Part shown: positions 53,528 to 62,386 of the stretch, piece after piece
Numbering within the stretch: position 1 is the first letter of the stretch
Layout: every line of letters starts with the position of its first letter
Assembly (NCBI RefSeq): GCF_014287815.1
Contig: NZ_JACOOQ010000010.1
Coordinates: 1-64,000, forward strand
Reading direction: 5' to 3'
Source of the DNA: Clostridium lentum
GTDB taxonomy: Bacteria; Bacillota; Clostridia; Clostridiales; Clostridiaceae
Length of the DNA stretch: 64,000 bases
Position numbers and translations under genes: made by a program
The notes under the pieces: generated by a model
Told to the model about the DNA's origin: nothing
Database searches by the model: none
Seen by the model: the letters and a program-made list of their open reading frames with translations, nothing else

Positions 53528-54610
53528 TTAAGCTAATTCTATTTTCTTTATTGATCTCTTTGAGCCTTTAATAACATCAATTCTTTCTAAAACTCTTAAT
53601 TTAATAGTGTCATCATTAAATCCAGCTTCAACACTTCTTGCCACTGTAACACCTTTTCTGACTATGAATTTAACAGCTTCTTTCATGTTTAAAGAGAAGA
53701 ATATTTTCTTATTTTCTTCAGATGATTCAAGTAATTCGTTATCAAAAGTTGCTATTTCTTTTCCATTAAAGTATTCTTTATCACCAATAGTTGTAATAAG
53801 GTTTAAGTTTCTGCCTTGCTTATCTTTCATATTCTTTAAATGTGCATATCCTTCCACGTTGCATAGTGTGATTAAACCTTTCTTTACAGCTGGCACAGCT
53901 TTAGCCATTACATCTTCTAATGCAGTATAATCAGTCGCTTCAACTTCTTCAGCGTTAGTGTTTATAACATCTAATATCTTTTTATTTTCTTTAGCTACTG
54001 CAATTTCTGTAAAATTAGTTTTAGCAATATCTTCTATTTCAACTTCTGCATCCTCAACTAATTCAGAAGATAATGTTTGAATTAAACCAACTTTAGCACA
54101 TTTATAAGGTAATTCAGTAGTTACTAAAGTACCATCTACTATATTACTACCTTCTGTAATATCAGATAAATTATTTTGATCATAATCAACAACCGGTATA
54201 GAACCTTCATTTTTTGTAACCTTTTTAACATCACAATATTCTTTTAATGATCCATAGCCTTTTTTGATTTCTTCTAATTCATTAATGAATTGCTTTGGTA
54301 ATACTGCAGCATTATCGCTAGTTTTAACTGCTGCTCTTTCTTCTTTTGATAATTCTTTGCGCATTATACTTTTTGTTATTGCTCTCATTTCATTTACTGG
54401 CATATCTTCTTTACCTCTTCTTTCAGTATCTTTTTGCTTTTCTAAATCTCTTTGTTCTTGTTCTTCAAGTTCTTCAGCTAATTCAATTTTTCTTTGAATT
54501 TCTCTTACTTCTTTTGTAACCTCTTCAGCCTTTGCTAAATCAGTATTTAATAATCCTCTAGCTTCTTGTTTCTTTTCTGCTAATAATTGTCTTAATTCTT
54601 TAATTTTCAT
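53528..54610 (-). CDS. Major capsid protein, HK97 fold
   Basis: A 360-residue protein. Residues 1-80 are a charged coiled-coil delta domain (LAEKKQEARGLLNTDLAKAEEV and the EEQEQRDLEKQKD stretch) that acts as scaffold and is removed by the protease. The rest is an HK97-type shell domain ending near KLRVLERIDVIKGSKRSIKKIELA. It is preceded by GGAGG and flanked by hairpins, fitting a highly expressed gene. Confidence 0.93.
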   Translation of the reverse strand: MKIKELRQLLAEKKQEARGLLNTDLAKAEEVTKEVREIQRKIELAEELEEQEQRDLEKQKDTERRGKEDMPVNEMRAITKSIMRKELSKEERAAVKTSDNAAVLPKQFINELEEIKKGYGSLKEYCDVKKVTKNEGSIPVVDYDQNNLSDITEGSNIVDGTLVTTELPYKCAKVGLIQTLSSELVEDAEVEIEDIAKTNFTEIAVAKENKKILDVINTNAEEVEATDYTALEDVMAKAVPAVKKGLITLCNVEGYAHLKNMKDKQGRNLNLITTIGDKEYFNGKEIATFDNELLESSEENKKIFFSLNMKEAVKFIVRKGVTVARSVEAGFNDDTIKLRVLERIDVIKGSKRSIKKIELA

Positions 54611-54639
54611 TTAAATTTCCTCCAATTTAACGCAAATTA

Positions 54640-54677
54640 AAAGACTTAAATTAAATCTAACTCTAATTTAAGTCTTT
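54640..54677 (-). terminator. Hairpin overlapping the end of the prohead protease gene
   Basis: AAAGACTTAAATTA (54640-54653) pairs exactly with 54664-54677. Its arm lies in the last codons of the protease, so it may attenuate or process the transcript before the capsid gene. Confidence 0.55.
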
Positions 54678-55263
54678 GCTTTCTTAATTCATTGTTTTTT
54701 TCATTTTCTAAATCCTCTTTAGCCCTCTTATAACTTGTACAACTTGTACTTTCATATGCTGGGTTAGTTACAATAGATACATCAAATATTTCTTTAATCT
54801 TATTAATTGTTCTTAAATCATATCCTCTTTTTCCATTATCCCAATCCCATGTTTGGGCTTCGTTATCGCTCCAATCTAAAGCAAATGCAAAGCTACACTT
54901 ATCTATCAATCCAACACTCATATTAGTTATTAAATCTCTAGAATATGAAGTATCTGTTGGCACTGCATCAAAGAATAATCCTTTTTCATCTACAGTTAAG
55001 GTTAATGCTCCAATGCCCTCAAATTTATTATTTCTAGCAAGTGGCTTATCCATATCATGATTAATATTTAATACCACATTATCCATAATACAGTTATCTA
55101 AGGCACCTTTCCTTATTATTTCCCTAAAGCATCCTAAATCTTCACTTAAACTATCAAATGTTAGTGCATATCCTTGTAGATGTGTTTGTTTTTCTTCGCC
55201 TTCTCCAATACTTCTAACTTCAAAAGTAGTATTTACTTTAATTATCTCCTTCTTCACTTTCAT
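54646..55263 (-). CDS. HK97 family prohead protease
   Basis: A protein of about 205 residues. The catalytic His is in VLNINHDMDKPLAR and the Ser in LIDKCSFAFAL, matching S78 prohead proteases. It removes the capsid delta domain during maturation. It overlaps the portal gene by 26 bases; a second ATG one codon upstream (55266) is also possible. Confidence 0.92.
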   Translation of the reverse strand: MKVKKEIIKVNTTFEVRSIGEGEEKQTHLQGYALTFDSLSEDLGCFREIIRKGALDNCIMDNVVLNINHDMDKPLARNNKFEGIGALTLTVDEKGLFFDAVPTDTSYSRDLITNMSVGLIDKCSFAFALDWSDNEAQTWDWDNGKRGYDLRTINKIKEIFDVSIVTNPAYESTSCTSYKRAKEDLENEKNNELRKQRLKLELDLI

Positions 55264-56461
55264 CACCTCCTTTCACAGTATCTTTTTGCCATGTAGCATT
55301 TCCTGCAATAAGATTTTCAAGTGTAATTTGTCCAGCTGGTAAGGTAACAACATCTCCACCTTCTACAAGTGGTACTCCTAGTATTCTTTTACAATCATTA
55401 ATTGTATAAATACCATCTTTTACATATCTATCTAATATAATACTTTGCTTTTCTGGACTGGTTCTAAGCATTGCATTAACATTAAATCTTATCTTGTATC
55501 CTTTTTTTCTATCCCTTTCAGTTAGAAGTTTCCAATCCATCTCCTGCTCTAATGCAGTTATAAATGGAATAATTGCATTACTTAAAAAAGCAATATTTTC
55601 TTCTTCACTTAATGAACCTTTCTCTATAAGTGAATAAGGAACACCAACTGCACTTGTTATATCTTTTTTGCCAATTACTTTCAATTCTGCAAACTGACTA
55701 TCTGCTAATGATAAATTTAAAGGGCTTATATTAAATCCTGCTGGGACTGTAAAAACTCTTCCTTTAGCACTATATAGCCTGTTGAATTTTTCCTGTACCT
55801 TTTTTAATTCTTTATCATCTTTTATATCAGATGTTAATTGAACTACTGCTTTATTAGTTAATCCATTAGAGAATAAATCTGCCTGATACTTTTGAGCTTT
55901 TACATTAGTTTCAATACTATCTTTTATATAAGATTTAGTTGCTTTGAATTTGATTCCATCAATAGAATTATCTCTTAAAATAATAATATCTTTATCAAAA
56001 CAACTGCCACTTACATCTCCACATGTAAAATCTACTAAAACTTTATTTGTTTTGTTGGATTTAATAAGCCCAGCATTATCAACTATAAACTGATTAATTC
56101 TAACTGGATAAAGTGCTTTAACTAATCCTTTGTCATTATAATCAATATATAGCCCTGCTGCTCCATAGTGTTTAGTCATCATTATTAATGCTTTTATAGT
56201 TTCAAATGCATTCATATTTTCATTTGGTCTTAATCTTAATAATTCATAAAGATAAAAGTCTTCAGCATCTATATCTCCTTTTTCTGTTTTTACTTTTGTT
56301 ACTATTGGCAGTTTAGCAATATTATCAGCATAAAGATTAATGCATTTTGAGTATGCACTATCATTATTTCCAATATCACTATCTTCTCCTTTAATCCAAG
56401 CAGTCCAGTCAAATGGATTTTCACCTACTGCACTTCTCTTTTCAAAGATTTTTTCAAACAT
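55238..56461 (-). CDS. Portal protein, HK97 family
   Basis: A 407-residue protein with AYSKCINLYADNIAKLPI near the N-terminus and ITSAVGVPYSLIEKGSLSEEEN later, both portal hallmarks. Twelve copies form the DNA-entry vertex. It is followed directly by the protease and starts behind GGAGG. Confidence 0.93.
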   Translation of the reverse strand: MFEKIFEKRSAVGENPFDWTAWIKGEDSDIGNNDSAYSKCINLYADNIAKLPIVTKVKTEKGDIDAEDFYLYELLRLRPNENMNAFETIKALIMMTKHYGAAGLYIDYNDKGLVKALYPVRINQFIVDNAGLIKSNKTNKVLVDFTCGDVSGSCFDKDIIILRDNSIDGIKFKATKSYIKDSIETNVKAQKYQADLFSNGLTNKAVVQLTSDIKDDKELKKVQEKFNRLYSAKGRVFTVPAGFNISPLNLSLADSQFAELKVIGKKDITSAVGVPYSLIEKGSLSEEENIAFLSNAIIPFITALEQEMDWKLLTERDRKKGYKIRFNVNAMLRTSPEKQSIILDRYVKDGIYTINDCKRILGVPLVEGGDVVTLPAGQITLENLIAGNATWQKDTVKGGDESEEGDN

Positions 56462-56472
56462 ATTATCACCTC

Positions 56473-56631
56473 CTATCTATATCTAGCTATTATTATTGCT
56501 ATCCCAAACAATACAAAGGATAGCAAGTATAATCCAATATAGATATTAAGGGATATTGTTGTGCTAATAAGTATAGTTAATGCTATAAATATTAATATAT
56601 CTACTAAGTTTTTATTAACCCATTTCTTCAT
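56473..56631 (-). CDS. Small membrane protein between terminase and portal
   Basis: A 52-residue protein (MKKWVNKNLVDILIFIALTI, then two hydrophobic segments, ending IIARYR) predicted to have two membrane spans. It starts immediately after the large terminase stop (GGGGTAGG upstream) and is commonly left out of annotation. Function unknown. Confidence 0.65.
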   Translation of the reverse strand: MKKWVNKNLVDILIFIALTILISTTISLNIYIGLYLLSFVLFGIAIIIARYR

Positions 56632-56634
56632 AAC

Positions 56635-58317
56635 CTACCCCCAATCCATTGCATCTAATGCAGCAACTGCATCATAATCTTCGCTTGGTAATACAAACTC
56701 TGTAAATGCAAATATTAAAACTGCAACCATATCTATTCTTTGTTTATTTTTATCCTCTTTTGCTAACATTTCATCATCAGATTTACCTTTGTTGGTAATT
56801 GCATTTTTCATATTCCAATCTAATAATTCATTTTTCTCATATCTTACTTCATCATCATAGATTTTCTTTCTAAATTCTTTAGTTGCTGGACTTAAATTTG
56901 TATATGTCTGCTTTAGTAAAATTACATCATAATCTTCAGCTAACCTTTCCATCATTTCTTTTGCATTCATAGGATCTGTTACTATAGCTTTAATATTGCA
57001 CTCATATTCAGTTTCAATATTTCTTATGTATTCCTCAACTTTTGTATAATTTACAGTCATTCCTTCATGTAAATCACAGTAATTTTTCTTTGCATAATCC
57101 CTATAATTAATATTTTCTCTTCTATCAGCTAAACTCATTTCTGGAAGGAAACCATGAGATTTACAATATACTATTCCATCTTCAACATACATTATAGATA
57201 CTGCAGTTAAATCTGTTGTTACTGATAAATCTACTCCAATAACAACATCTTTACCTTTAAAGTCAACTTTATCAACTCTACATTTCTTCCAGTAGTCAAT
57301 ATTTATATATTTATTAATTTCGTTACTTTCTAAGAAAATATTAAAATTCTTTGTGAAAAGTTCTTCCTGCTCACTTATTTTTATTTTTGCCGTTTCTCTA
57401 TCCTGTCTTATTTCATCATAATTTTCTTCAACTCTTAAAGGATTTGCTTTATATAGTCCTTCTTCAGTCCATACTTCCTCTTTTGAACAGTAATAAAGCA
57501 GACAGAAAAGCCTTTTATTTTCTATAGTCCCTTCAAGTACAGCTCTATCATATTCCAATTCCTCTGGCATAATAGAATTACTTTCGGCATAAGCTGTAGT
57601 AATTTTAAACATTATAGGATTTAATACTGATAACTGTCCTTTTCTCATAGCTTGAATATTCTTGTTATCAGTAAATGCTCCAACTTCATCACAACATACT
57701 GCCGCAGGTCTAATAGAGTTGTTCTTATTAGCTTTTGCAGTTCTTGGATAATAGAAACTATTTGTTATTTTGCATTTAATAACTCCTATTTCACTTTCTG
57801 ATACAAAAAAATGTTTCTTTATTGCTGGGCTTGCTTCTATAAGCTGGGCCATAGCTTTTCTTACTTCCTTTGCTAGATCTCTATCTATACATATAGAATA
57901 AAACTCACTAAATGCTTGCTCTGTAAGCATAAGTAATAATAAAACTAAAGCAATTATAAATGTTTTAGCATTTTTTCTAGGTATAAATAAAACTACATCT
58001 CTATACCTGAACTTTTTCTTGTTATTTTTATATCTCCAGCCAAAGATAGCAGTTAAAAAAAAGGCCTGGAATCCTTCCAAACCTTCTAAAACCTGTTTTC
58101 CTGCTATAAACCCAGTAGCATAATTAAAAAGCTTTAATAAATTATTTATCTTTTTTAATTTCTTTTCACTAAAGCAGAATTCAAAATCATCTAAATATTG
58201 ATTTTTCTCGTAATCATCTATGAAAATCCTACACTGCATTTTAACTTCATCTGTGGTTATTTCCCTACCTTCAATGACATCTCTACAGTACTTTAATGCC
58301 TTTTCTAATAAAACCAT
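56635..58317 (-). CDS. Terminase large subunit
   Basis: A 560-residue packaging motor. The N-terminal ATPase has a Walker A-type segment VLFIPRKNAKT (the R/K-N-A-K-T form of the Terminase_1 family) and Walker B AAVCCDEVGAF. The C-terminal nuclease has acidic residues in VVIGVDLSVTTDLTAVS and IKAIVTDPMNAKEM. It follows the P27-type small subunit by two bases. Confidence 0.95.
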   Translation of the reverse strand: MVLLEKALKYCRDVIEGREITTDEVKMQCRIFIDDYEKNQYLDDFEFCFSEKKLKKINNLLKLFNYATGFIAGKQVLEGLEGFQAFFLTAIFGWRYKNNKKKFRYRDVVLFIPRKNAKTFIIALVLLLLMLTEQAFSEFYSICIDRDLAKEVRKAMAQLIEASPAIKKHFFVSESEIGVIKCKITNSFYYPRTAKANKNNSIRPAAVCCDEVGAFTDNKNIQAMRKGQLSVLNPIMFKITTAYAESNSIMPEELEYDRAVLEGTIENKRLFCLLYYCSKEEVWTEEGLYKANPLRVEENYDEIRQDRETAKIKISEQEELFTKNFNIFLESNEINKYINIDYWKKCRVDKVDFKGKDVVIGVDLSVTTDLTAVSIMYVEDGIVYCKSHGFLPEMSLADRRENINYRDYAKKNYCDLHEGMTVNYTKVEEYIRNIETEYECNIKAIVTDPMNAKEMMERLAEDYDVILLKQTYTNLSPATKEFRKKIYDDEVRYEKNELLDWNMKNAITNKGKSDDEMLAKEDKNKQRIDMVAVLIFAFTEFVLPSEDYDAVAALDAMDWG

Positions 58318-58319
58318 AT

Positions 58320-58790
58320 TTATTCTTCGTCCTCATCATCTAAAAGTGCCTTTAACACTTCATCTTCACTTTCATCTTTAGCTTTTAATGATAAACTTCC
58401 GAATTTTGCCCTACTCTGTGGAGATAATGAAAGTTCATTGCAGCATCTATAAAATTCCTTATTGTATTTATCTTTAGCACTCATAAGTTCCTTATTCATT
58501 ATTGCTTTAGGATTCTTATTTATTATTTTTTCTATATACTGAAGCCTGTCTATTGCAATACTGCATGAAGTAAGAATATATACATCTAAATTACTTAAAA
58601 TCTGACTTGCTTCTAATTCTTTAAATATATCTATGTATATTTTCTTCTGATCCTCAGTTAAATAATCTGGAGGAAATTCTATTTTATCAGCCAGTCCTTT
58701 TAATCTGCTTTCAGTTTCTTTTCTTTTTTCAATTTCTTCTTTTGAATTATGTCTACTTTGACCTTCGATACTTTTACATGGTCTTGCCAT
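58320..58790 (-). CDS. Terminase small subunit, P27 family
   Basis: A 156-residue protein with MARPCKSIEGQSRH and LTEDQKKIYIDIFKELEASQILSNLDVYIL, matching P27-type small terminases, which recognise the packaging site. C-terminal acidic tail (LLDDEDEE). It starts behind TAGGAGG. Confidence 0.9.
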   Translation of the reverse strand: MARPCKSIEGQSRHNSKEEIEKRKETESRLKGLADKIEFPPDYLTEDQKKIYIDIFKELEASQILSNLDVYILTSCSIAIDRLQYIEKIINKNPKAIMNKELMSAKDKYNKEFYRCCNELSLSPQSRAKFGSLSLKAKDESEDEVLKALLDDEDEE

Positions 58791-58844
58791 TTTTCAAATT
58801 ACCTCCTAATCAAATCTTAAAACTTTCATTTTGGGATATTTTTT

Positions 58845-58911
58845 TTACTGGTATAGCACAGAGGACATTCTAGAGTGTCTAAAATTTGTTTTATACCTCC
58901 CCCCTATATAT
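58845..58911. other. Candidate packaging (cos) region
   Basis: This is the only untranslated stretch between the HNH gene and the small terminase, where cos is expected. It has an imperfect palindrome, GACATTCTAGAGTGTC (58862-58877, 14 of 16 positions symmetric), and a CCCCCC run at 58899-58904 that is rare in this AT-rich sequence. Role not proven. Confidence 0.35.
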
Positions 58912-59346
58912 CTATCCAATCCCAAACTCTTTTTTAGCTTTTTCTAAGCAACTATATAATATTGCTTGAGTTTTTATTTTATTTTTAGTTGATTTTAAAT
59001 ACTCTATGTGAATCTTTTTATGATTGCTTTGAGTTAAATATATTAAATTACTATTATCTAATGCTCTTTCATTGCACTCTTTTAATTCTTCAATATGATG
59101 CAACGTATATCCTTGCACTAAATTATTATTTACATAATACTCATACCAATCTATGTTTAACAGCTCTGCTATTCTATACTCCTTGCACTTTATCCATGCT
59201 TTGCTTCTGTAAAATTCCTGCTGCTCCTTATCACTTCTAGAAGCTTTATATTCCTTATATCTCTGCCTTATATTATCTATTTGGCATTTACAAGTTGCAT
59301 TATTAGGTATTCTTTTACCACATGAACTACAGCGTTTATATAACAT
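58912..59346 (-). CDS. HNH endonuclease
   Basis: A 144-residue protein with a zinc motif CSSCGKR/CKC near the start and an HNH core: TLHHIEELKECN, then DNSNLIYLTQSNHKKIH. HNH proteins beside terminase assist cos cleavage in HK97-type phages. It starts one base before the end of the upstream gene. Confidence 0.92.
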   Translation of the reverse strand: MLYKRCSSCGKRIPNNATCKCQIDNIRQRYKEYKASRSDKEQQEFYRSKAWIKCKEYRIAELLNIDWYEYYVNNNLVQGYTLHHIEELKECNERALDNSNLIYLTQSNHKKIHIEYLKSTKNKIKTQAILYSCLEKAKKEFGIG

Positions 59347-59825
59347 TAAATAATAACCTTACTTTCCATTTCTTTTTCTTTGAGTTTTAAACTCTTATTA
59401 CCTTGAGCAACTTTATGAGGATCATCTTTCCAGAATGCTTTTTTCTTATTATTAAGCCAATACTTCTGTGCTGCCAAATCTGGCTTACTATATTTTTTTA
59501 CATTCTTTACTTCAACTTCTTCCTCAACTATTACACTTCCATCTGGTTGTGGAATTTCTTTTTTACATTTAAAAGCCACTTCCTCATAATAATGATAGCC
59601 TTTGCAGTTTTTAAATAATGCTTCTTCAACTTCTGAATTTCTTTCATCAGTTGCTTCATCTATTGCATCACGTATTTTTTTATTTTTGGACTTCTTTGCA
59701 CTCCAAGTTGACTTAGAAATACCTAGCTTTTCATATATTTCTTTGTCTTTGCAACCCTGCTTAATCATAGATATAATCAAGGGTAGCTGGCTTTCTAACT
59801 CTTCATCAATATTTTTTCTTCCCAC
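59346..59825 (-). CDS. HTH protein resembling a terminase small subunit
   Basis: A 159-residue protein with an N-terminal HTH (MIKQGCKDKEIYEKLGISKSTW) followed by a charged domain and KYSKPDLAAQKYWLNNKKKAFWKD, which resembles small-terminase-like or transposase-like DNA-binding proteins of phages. As a P27 small subunit is already present, this may be a second packaging factor or a regulator. GAGGTGA precedes the start. Confidence 0.65.
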   Translation of the reverse strand: MGRKNIDEELESQLPLIISMIKQGCKDKEIYEKLGISKSTWSAKKSKNKKIRDAIDEATDERNSEVEEALFKNCKGYHYYEEVAFKCKKEIPQPDGSVIVEEEVEVKNVKKYSKPDLAAQKYWLNNKKKAFWKDDPHKVAQGNKSLKLKEKEMESKVII

Positions 59826-59842
59826 ATAATCACCTCTTTTTT

Positions 59843-59865
59843 TATGGACTTTTGACTTTTCAAGT
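59843..59865. terminator. Short hairpin before the HTH gene
   Basis: GGACTT pairs with AAGTCC; T residues follow only on the plus strand. On the minus strand it lies in the leader of the HTH gene. Confidence 0.4.
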
Positions 59866-59911
59866 CCATTTATTTTTTTAAGCCTTCATTTTTAATATTT
59901 TAAATAAAAAT

Positions 59912-59959
59912 AAAAAACCTTTGTAAAGCCTTGATTTTACTTACTTCACAAAGTTTTTT
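59912..59959 (-). terminator. Terminator of the recombinase operon
   Basis: AAAAAACTTTGT on the minus strand pairs with ACAAAGGTTTTTT (one bulged base), followed by ATTT. It is about 145 bases beyond the recombinase stop and isolates late genes from middle genes. Confidence 0.6.
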
Positions 59960-60102
59960 CTATTTTTATTAAATCAGTAATATAGGTGACGATTACGGAT
60001 ATCTTTTTTAAATCACATATATTAGTAATAATTTTTTATTTATCACTTAAATAAGTACCATTTCTTTTTTTACTGATTTAACCTCTAAACAGTAATTTAA
60101 TC

Positions 60103-60756
60103 TTATATTCCTGTATCAGCTATTCTTGCAGCATCTTTTGCCATTTGTTCTTTTAATCCTAAATATCTTTTAGTTTCCTCTATACTCTTATGTCCAAGTG
60201 CTATTCTTACTGCTTCTAAATTTCCATTAGTTTCAGAATATATTTTAGTAGCATATGTTTTTCTTGGACTATGTCCTGTTATATGCTCTAATCCAATAGC
60301 TTCTCCAACTTCTTTTAACTTATCGCTAAAGGATTTCTGTGTTAAAGCTTCATTGCCTTTCCCTTTTCTACTAGGAAATGCAAAATCTGACCTTTTCTTA
60401 CTCTTAACGTATTGTCTTAAATGTTTTTCTAAAGCTGGTCCAATTTCAGCAACTCGCTTCTTTGGTTTTCTTCTGTTAGGATTTTTAGCAACTTCACTTT
60501 GCCATTGCTTATATTGTTTTTGCTCTTGAATCTCAAAGTAGCCTTTGTCTAATGCATCTTTTATTTCTCCAATTGTTAATGTTATTATATCTTGCATTCT
60601 ATATCCTGTTGCTCTAGCAAGTAAAAATAACATTAAGTTTCTTTCATGATATTCTTTACTTAATTCAACTAATTTTTCCTTATACCTTTCATATTTAGAA
60701 TCTGGAATAGGATTTGCAGAACCTTTTTCCCATTCTCTTATTTTTTCTTTCAACAT
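60103..60756 (-). CDS. Tyrosine recombinase (short phage type)
   Basis: A 217-residue protein lacking the core-binding SAM domain of normal integrases. The catalytic residues are present: Arg in ATGYRMQD, His-x-x-Arg in GHSPRKTYA, His in LGHKSIEET and Tyr in RYLGL. It lies between middle and packaging genes, some 20 kb from the prophage end, so it is unlikely to be the sole integrase; short recombinases at this site are known in clostridial siphophages. Its ATG overlaps the stop of a 37-residue gene (TAATG). Confidence 0.88.
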   Translation of the reverse strand: MLKEKIREWEKGSANPIPDSKYERYKEKLVELSKEYHERNLMLFLLARATGYRMQDIITLTIGEIKDALDKGYFEIQEQKQYKQWQSEVAKNPNRRKPKKRVAEIGPALEKHLRQYVKSKKRSDFAFPSRKGKGNEALTQKSFSDKLKEVGEAIGLEHITGHSPRKTYATKIYSETNGNLEAVRIALGHKSIEETKRYLGLKEQMAKDAARIADTGI

Positions 60757-60869
60757 TACCTCACCTGTTTAATAGCTCCTCGACTACTTCTTCTATATGA
60801 TGAATGACGCATTAATTTCTTAATATCTTTCTCTGTCAAATTTTCTTTTATAATTCTCCCAATGCTCAT
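60756..60869 (-). CDS. 37-residue basic peptide coupled to the recombinase
   Basis: MSIGRIIKENLTEKDIKKLM then RHSSYRRSSRGAIKQVR, with a perfect GGAGG site (60877-60881 region) and a TAATG overlap into the recombinase. The basic C-terminal tail suggests nucleic-acid contact. It may only serve translational coupling. Not a recognised family. Confidence 0.6.
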   Translation of the reverse strand: MSIGRIIKENLTEKDIKKLMRHSSYRRSSRGAIKQVR

Positions 60870-60915
60870 TGCTATACCTCCATTTTAAATATTAATAATA
60901 AAAGAGCTGTTATTT

Positions 60916-61269
60916 CTAACAACTCTTAAATTCATTTGTCAATCTTCTTGGTACATCCCAAGGAAGTACACATCCTATATCCTTTTTTAAGACTATATCT
61001 CCATCTTTTTTAGTTTCATAAAGTGATCTATTCTTTAATATAAAAGTTTTATCACTCATATACTGCTTACTTTCATATTTTGTTATTTTTCTTACTTCAT
61101 TTTCATAAAATTTTAGATGTTTTCTATTTTTTAAGTGAATAGATTTAAACTCTTTAAAATTTCTTTGTATGCACTTATTTACTGCTGATTTATTTACATT
61201 TAACTGTTCTGCAATTTCTCTCGCATTTAGTCCATTTAAATATAATTGTCCTACTAAATCTTTGTTCAT
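60916..61269 (-). CDS. HTH regulator, phage middle/late type
   Basis: A 117-residue protein with an N-terminal HTH (LVGQLYLNGLNAREIAEQLNVNKSAVNKCIQ, residues 4-34), like sigma-region-4 or resolvase-type HTH. The rest is basic. In clostridial phages such small HTH proteins sit just before the terminase block and probably control late genes. No DNA target was identified. Confidence 0.7.
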   Translation of the reverse strand: MNKDLVGQLYLNGLNAREIAEQLNVNKSAVNKCIQRNFKEFKSIHLKNRKHLKFYENEVRKITKYESKQYMSDKTFILKNRSLYETKKDGDIVLKKDIGCVLPWDVPRRLTNEFKSC

Positions 61270-61403
61270 TTCTATTTCTCCTTAAAAAATTATATAGTTT
61301 ACCCCAACCCATTCAAAGTGGACATTTTAAAATTTTAATAAGTAATATACCTACAAACTTTACATTATTTCTGATTTGTATATAAATATCTTAATATACT
61401 TGC

Positions 61404-61467
61404 AAAAAAATAGCACCTTAATTTATTTAGGTTTTTTGTCAAACTTTCTTAAATTTAAGTGCTATTT
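61404..61467 (-). terminator. Terminator of the RemA-like operon
   Basis: On the minus strand AATAGCACTTAA pairs with TTAAGGTGCTATT (one bulge) and is followed by seven T. It follows the RemA-like stop at 61527. Confidence 0.75.
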
Positions 61468-61526
61468 TTATTATTTTTAAGTTTAATTGTATTTTTCTAT
61501 GTACTTTTCTATCTTTTTCTCACTTT

Positions 61527-61766
61527 TTAAAACTCTGATACTCTTTTTCTTATAGTTTCTGCTTTTAAAGCACTTGTAATAACATGTCCACTTTCCATTA
61601 CTATTACTGCTGATGTCTTATTCCCATTTGTCGCATCAACTAACATATCTTTTTCCTTTGCATTTTTTACTGCTCTTTTAGAAGGTGATGCACTTGAACT
61701 AACAATTGCTATAATCTTATCTGCATTTACATTATTATCATATCCTAAACTAACTAACTTAGCCAT
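61527..61766 (-). CDS. RemA-family (DUF370) regulator encoded by the phage
   Basis: A 79-residue protein that aligns with RemA/DUF370: NADKIIAIVSSSASPSKR corresponds to the host family IVSPxSAPxKR, and LVDATNGNKTSAVIVMESGHVITSALKAETI to LIDATxGRKTRAVIxTDSxHVxLSAxxPET. RemA in B. subtilis is a DNA-binding activator of biofilm-matrix operons. In a phage it may redirect host matrix or phage transcription. Next to the exonuclease gene by eight bases. Confidence 0.88.
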   Translation of the reverse strand: MAKLVSLGYDNNVNADKIIAIVSSSASPSKRAVKNAKEKDMLVDATNGNKTSAVIVMESGHVITSALKAETIRKRVSEF

Positions 61767-61774
61767 ATTATCAC

Positions 61775-62347
61775 CTACATATTCAGTAATTTACACATAG
61801 CTTTAAATTCTAAGTAACAATCTATCAATGCTCTATGACGCTTTTCAGGTGCTTCTATATTTAATTCTTTTAAAATACTGTCTAAGTCCTGCTTTTCTAA
61901 ACTTATCTTTCTTTCCATATTCTTTATCATAGCTAATTGCATTATATCTAAATTTCTATAACTAATAACTTGTCTATATTCTTTTATCTTATATGTTCGT
62001 AAGAACATTTCTTCTAAAAACTTAATATCAAATGCTACATTTTGACCAATAACAATATATCCTTCATCATCTTCACTTTTATGCTTATTTAAAAACTCTA
62101 ACATTCTTTCTGCTGCTTCTTTTTCAAATAATGCTTCTTTCTCATGTTCAACTATATTGATATTATTAACTTCCATAGCTTTAGCTGTTATAGTGTACTC
62201 TCTATGCTTTATTTTTACTTCAAATTGATCTATAACTTTTAAATCTTTAATAACTAAAATTCCAACTTCTAAAATCTGATGCTTTTTTTCATCAAATCCT
62301 GTTGTTTCTGTATCAATTAATATAAAATTTCTATTTCTTAACTCCAT
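61775..62347 (-). CDS. DnaQ-like 3'-5' exonuclease
   Basis: A 190-residue DEDDh exonuclease: ExoI FILIDTETTGFDEKKH, ExoII VIGQNVAFDIKFLEEMF, ExoIII HRALIDCYLEFK. Related to DNA polymerase III epsilon and RNase T. In a phage it could proof-read, degrade host DNA or mature ends. Confidence 0.9.
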   Translation of the reverse strand: MELRNRNFILIDTETTGFDEKKHQILEVGILVIKDLKVIDQFEVKIKHREYTITAKAMEVNNINIVEHEKEALFEKEAAERMLEFLNKHKSEDDEGYIVIGQNVAFDIKFLEEMFLRTYKIKEYRQVISYRNLDIMQLAMIKNMERKISLEKQDLDSILKELNIEAPEKRHRALIDCYLEFKAMCKLLNM

Positions 62348-62386
62348 TTTTATTCCCTCTCTCTACTTCAAATTTTAATAATTTTA

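Noticed and set aside
59969..60081. Inverted pair TTAAATCAGTA and TACTGATTTAA downstream of the recombinase as a possible inversion site
   Set aside because: An 11-base match in a few hundred AT-rich bases is expected by chance, and no gene or promoter lies between the arms.
61995..62006. GTTC-GTAA-GAAC palindrome as a second SOS box
   Set aside because: The half-sites are in the opposite order to the LexA core (GAAC-N4-GTTC) and it lies inside the exonuclease coding sequence.
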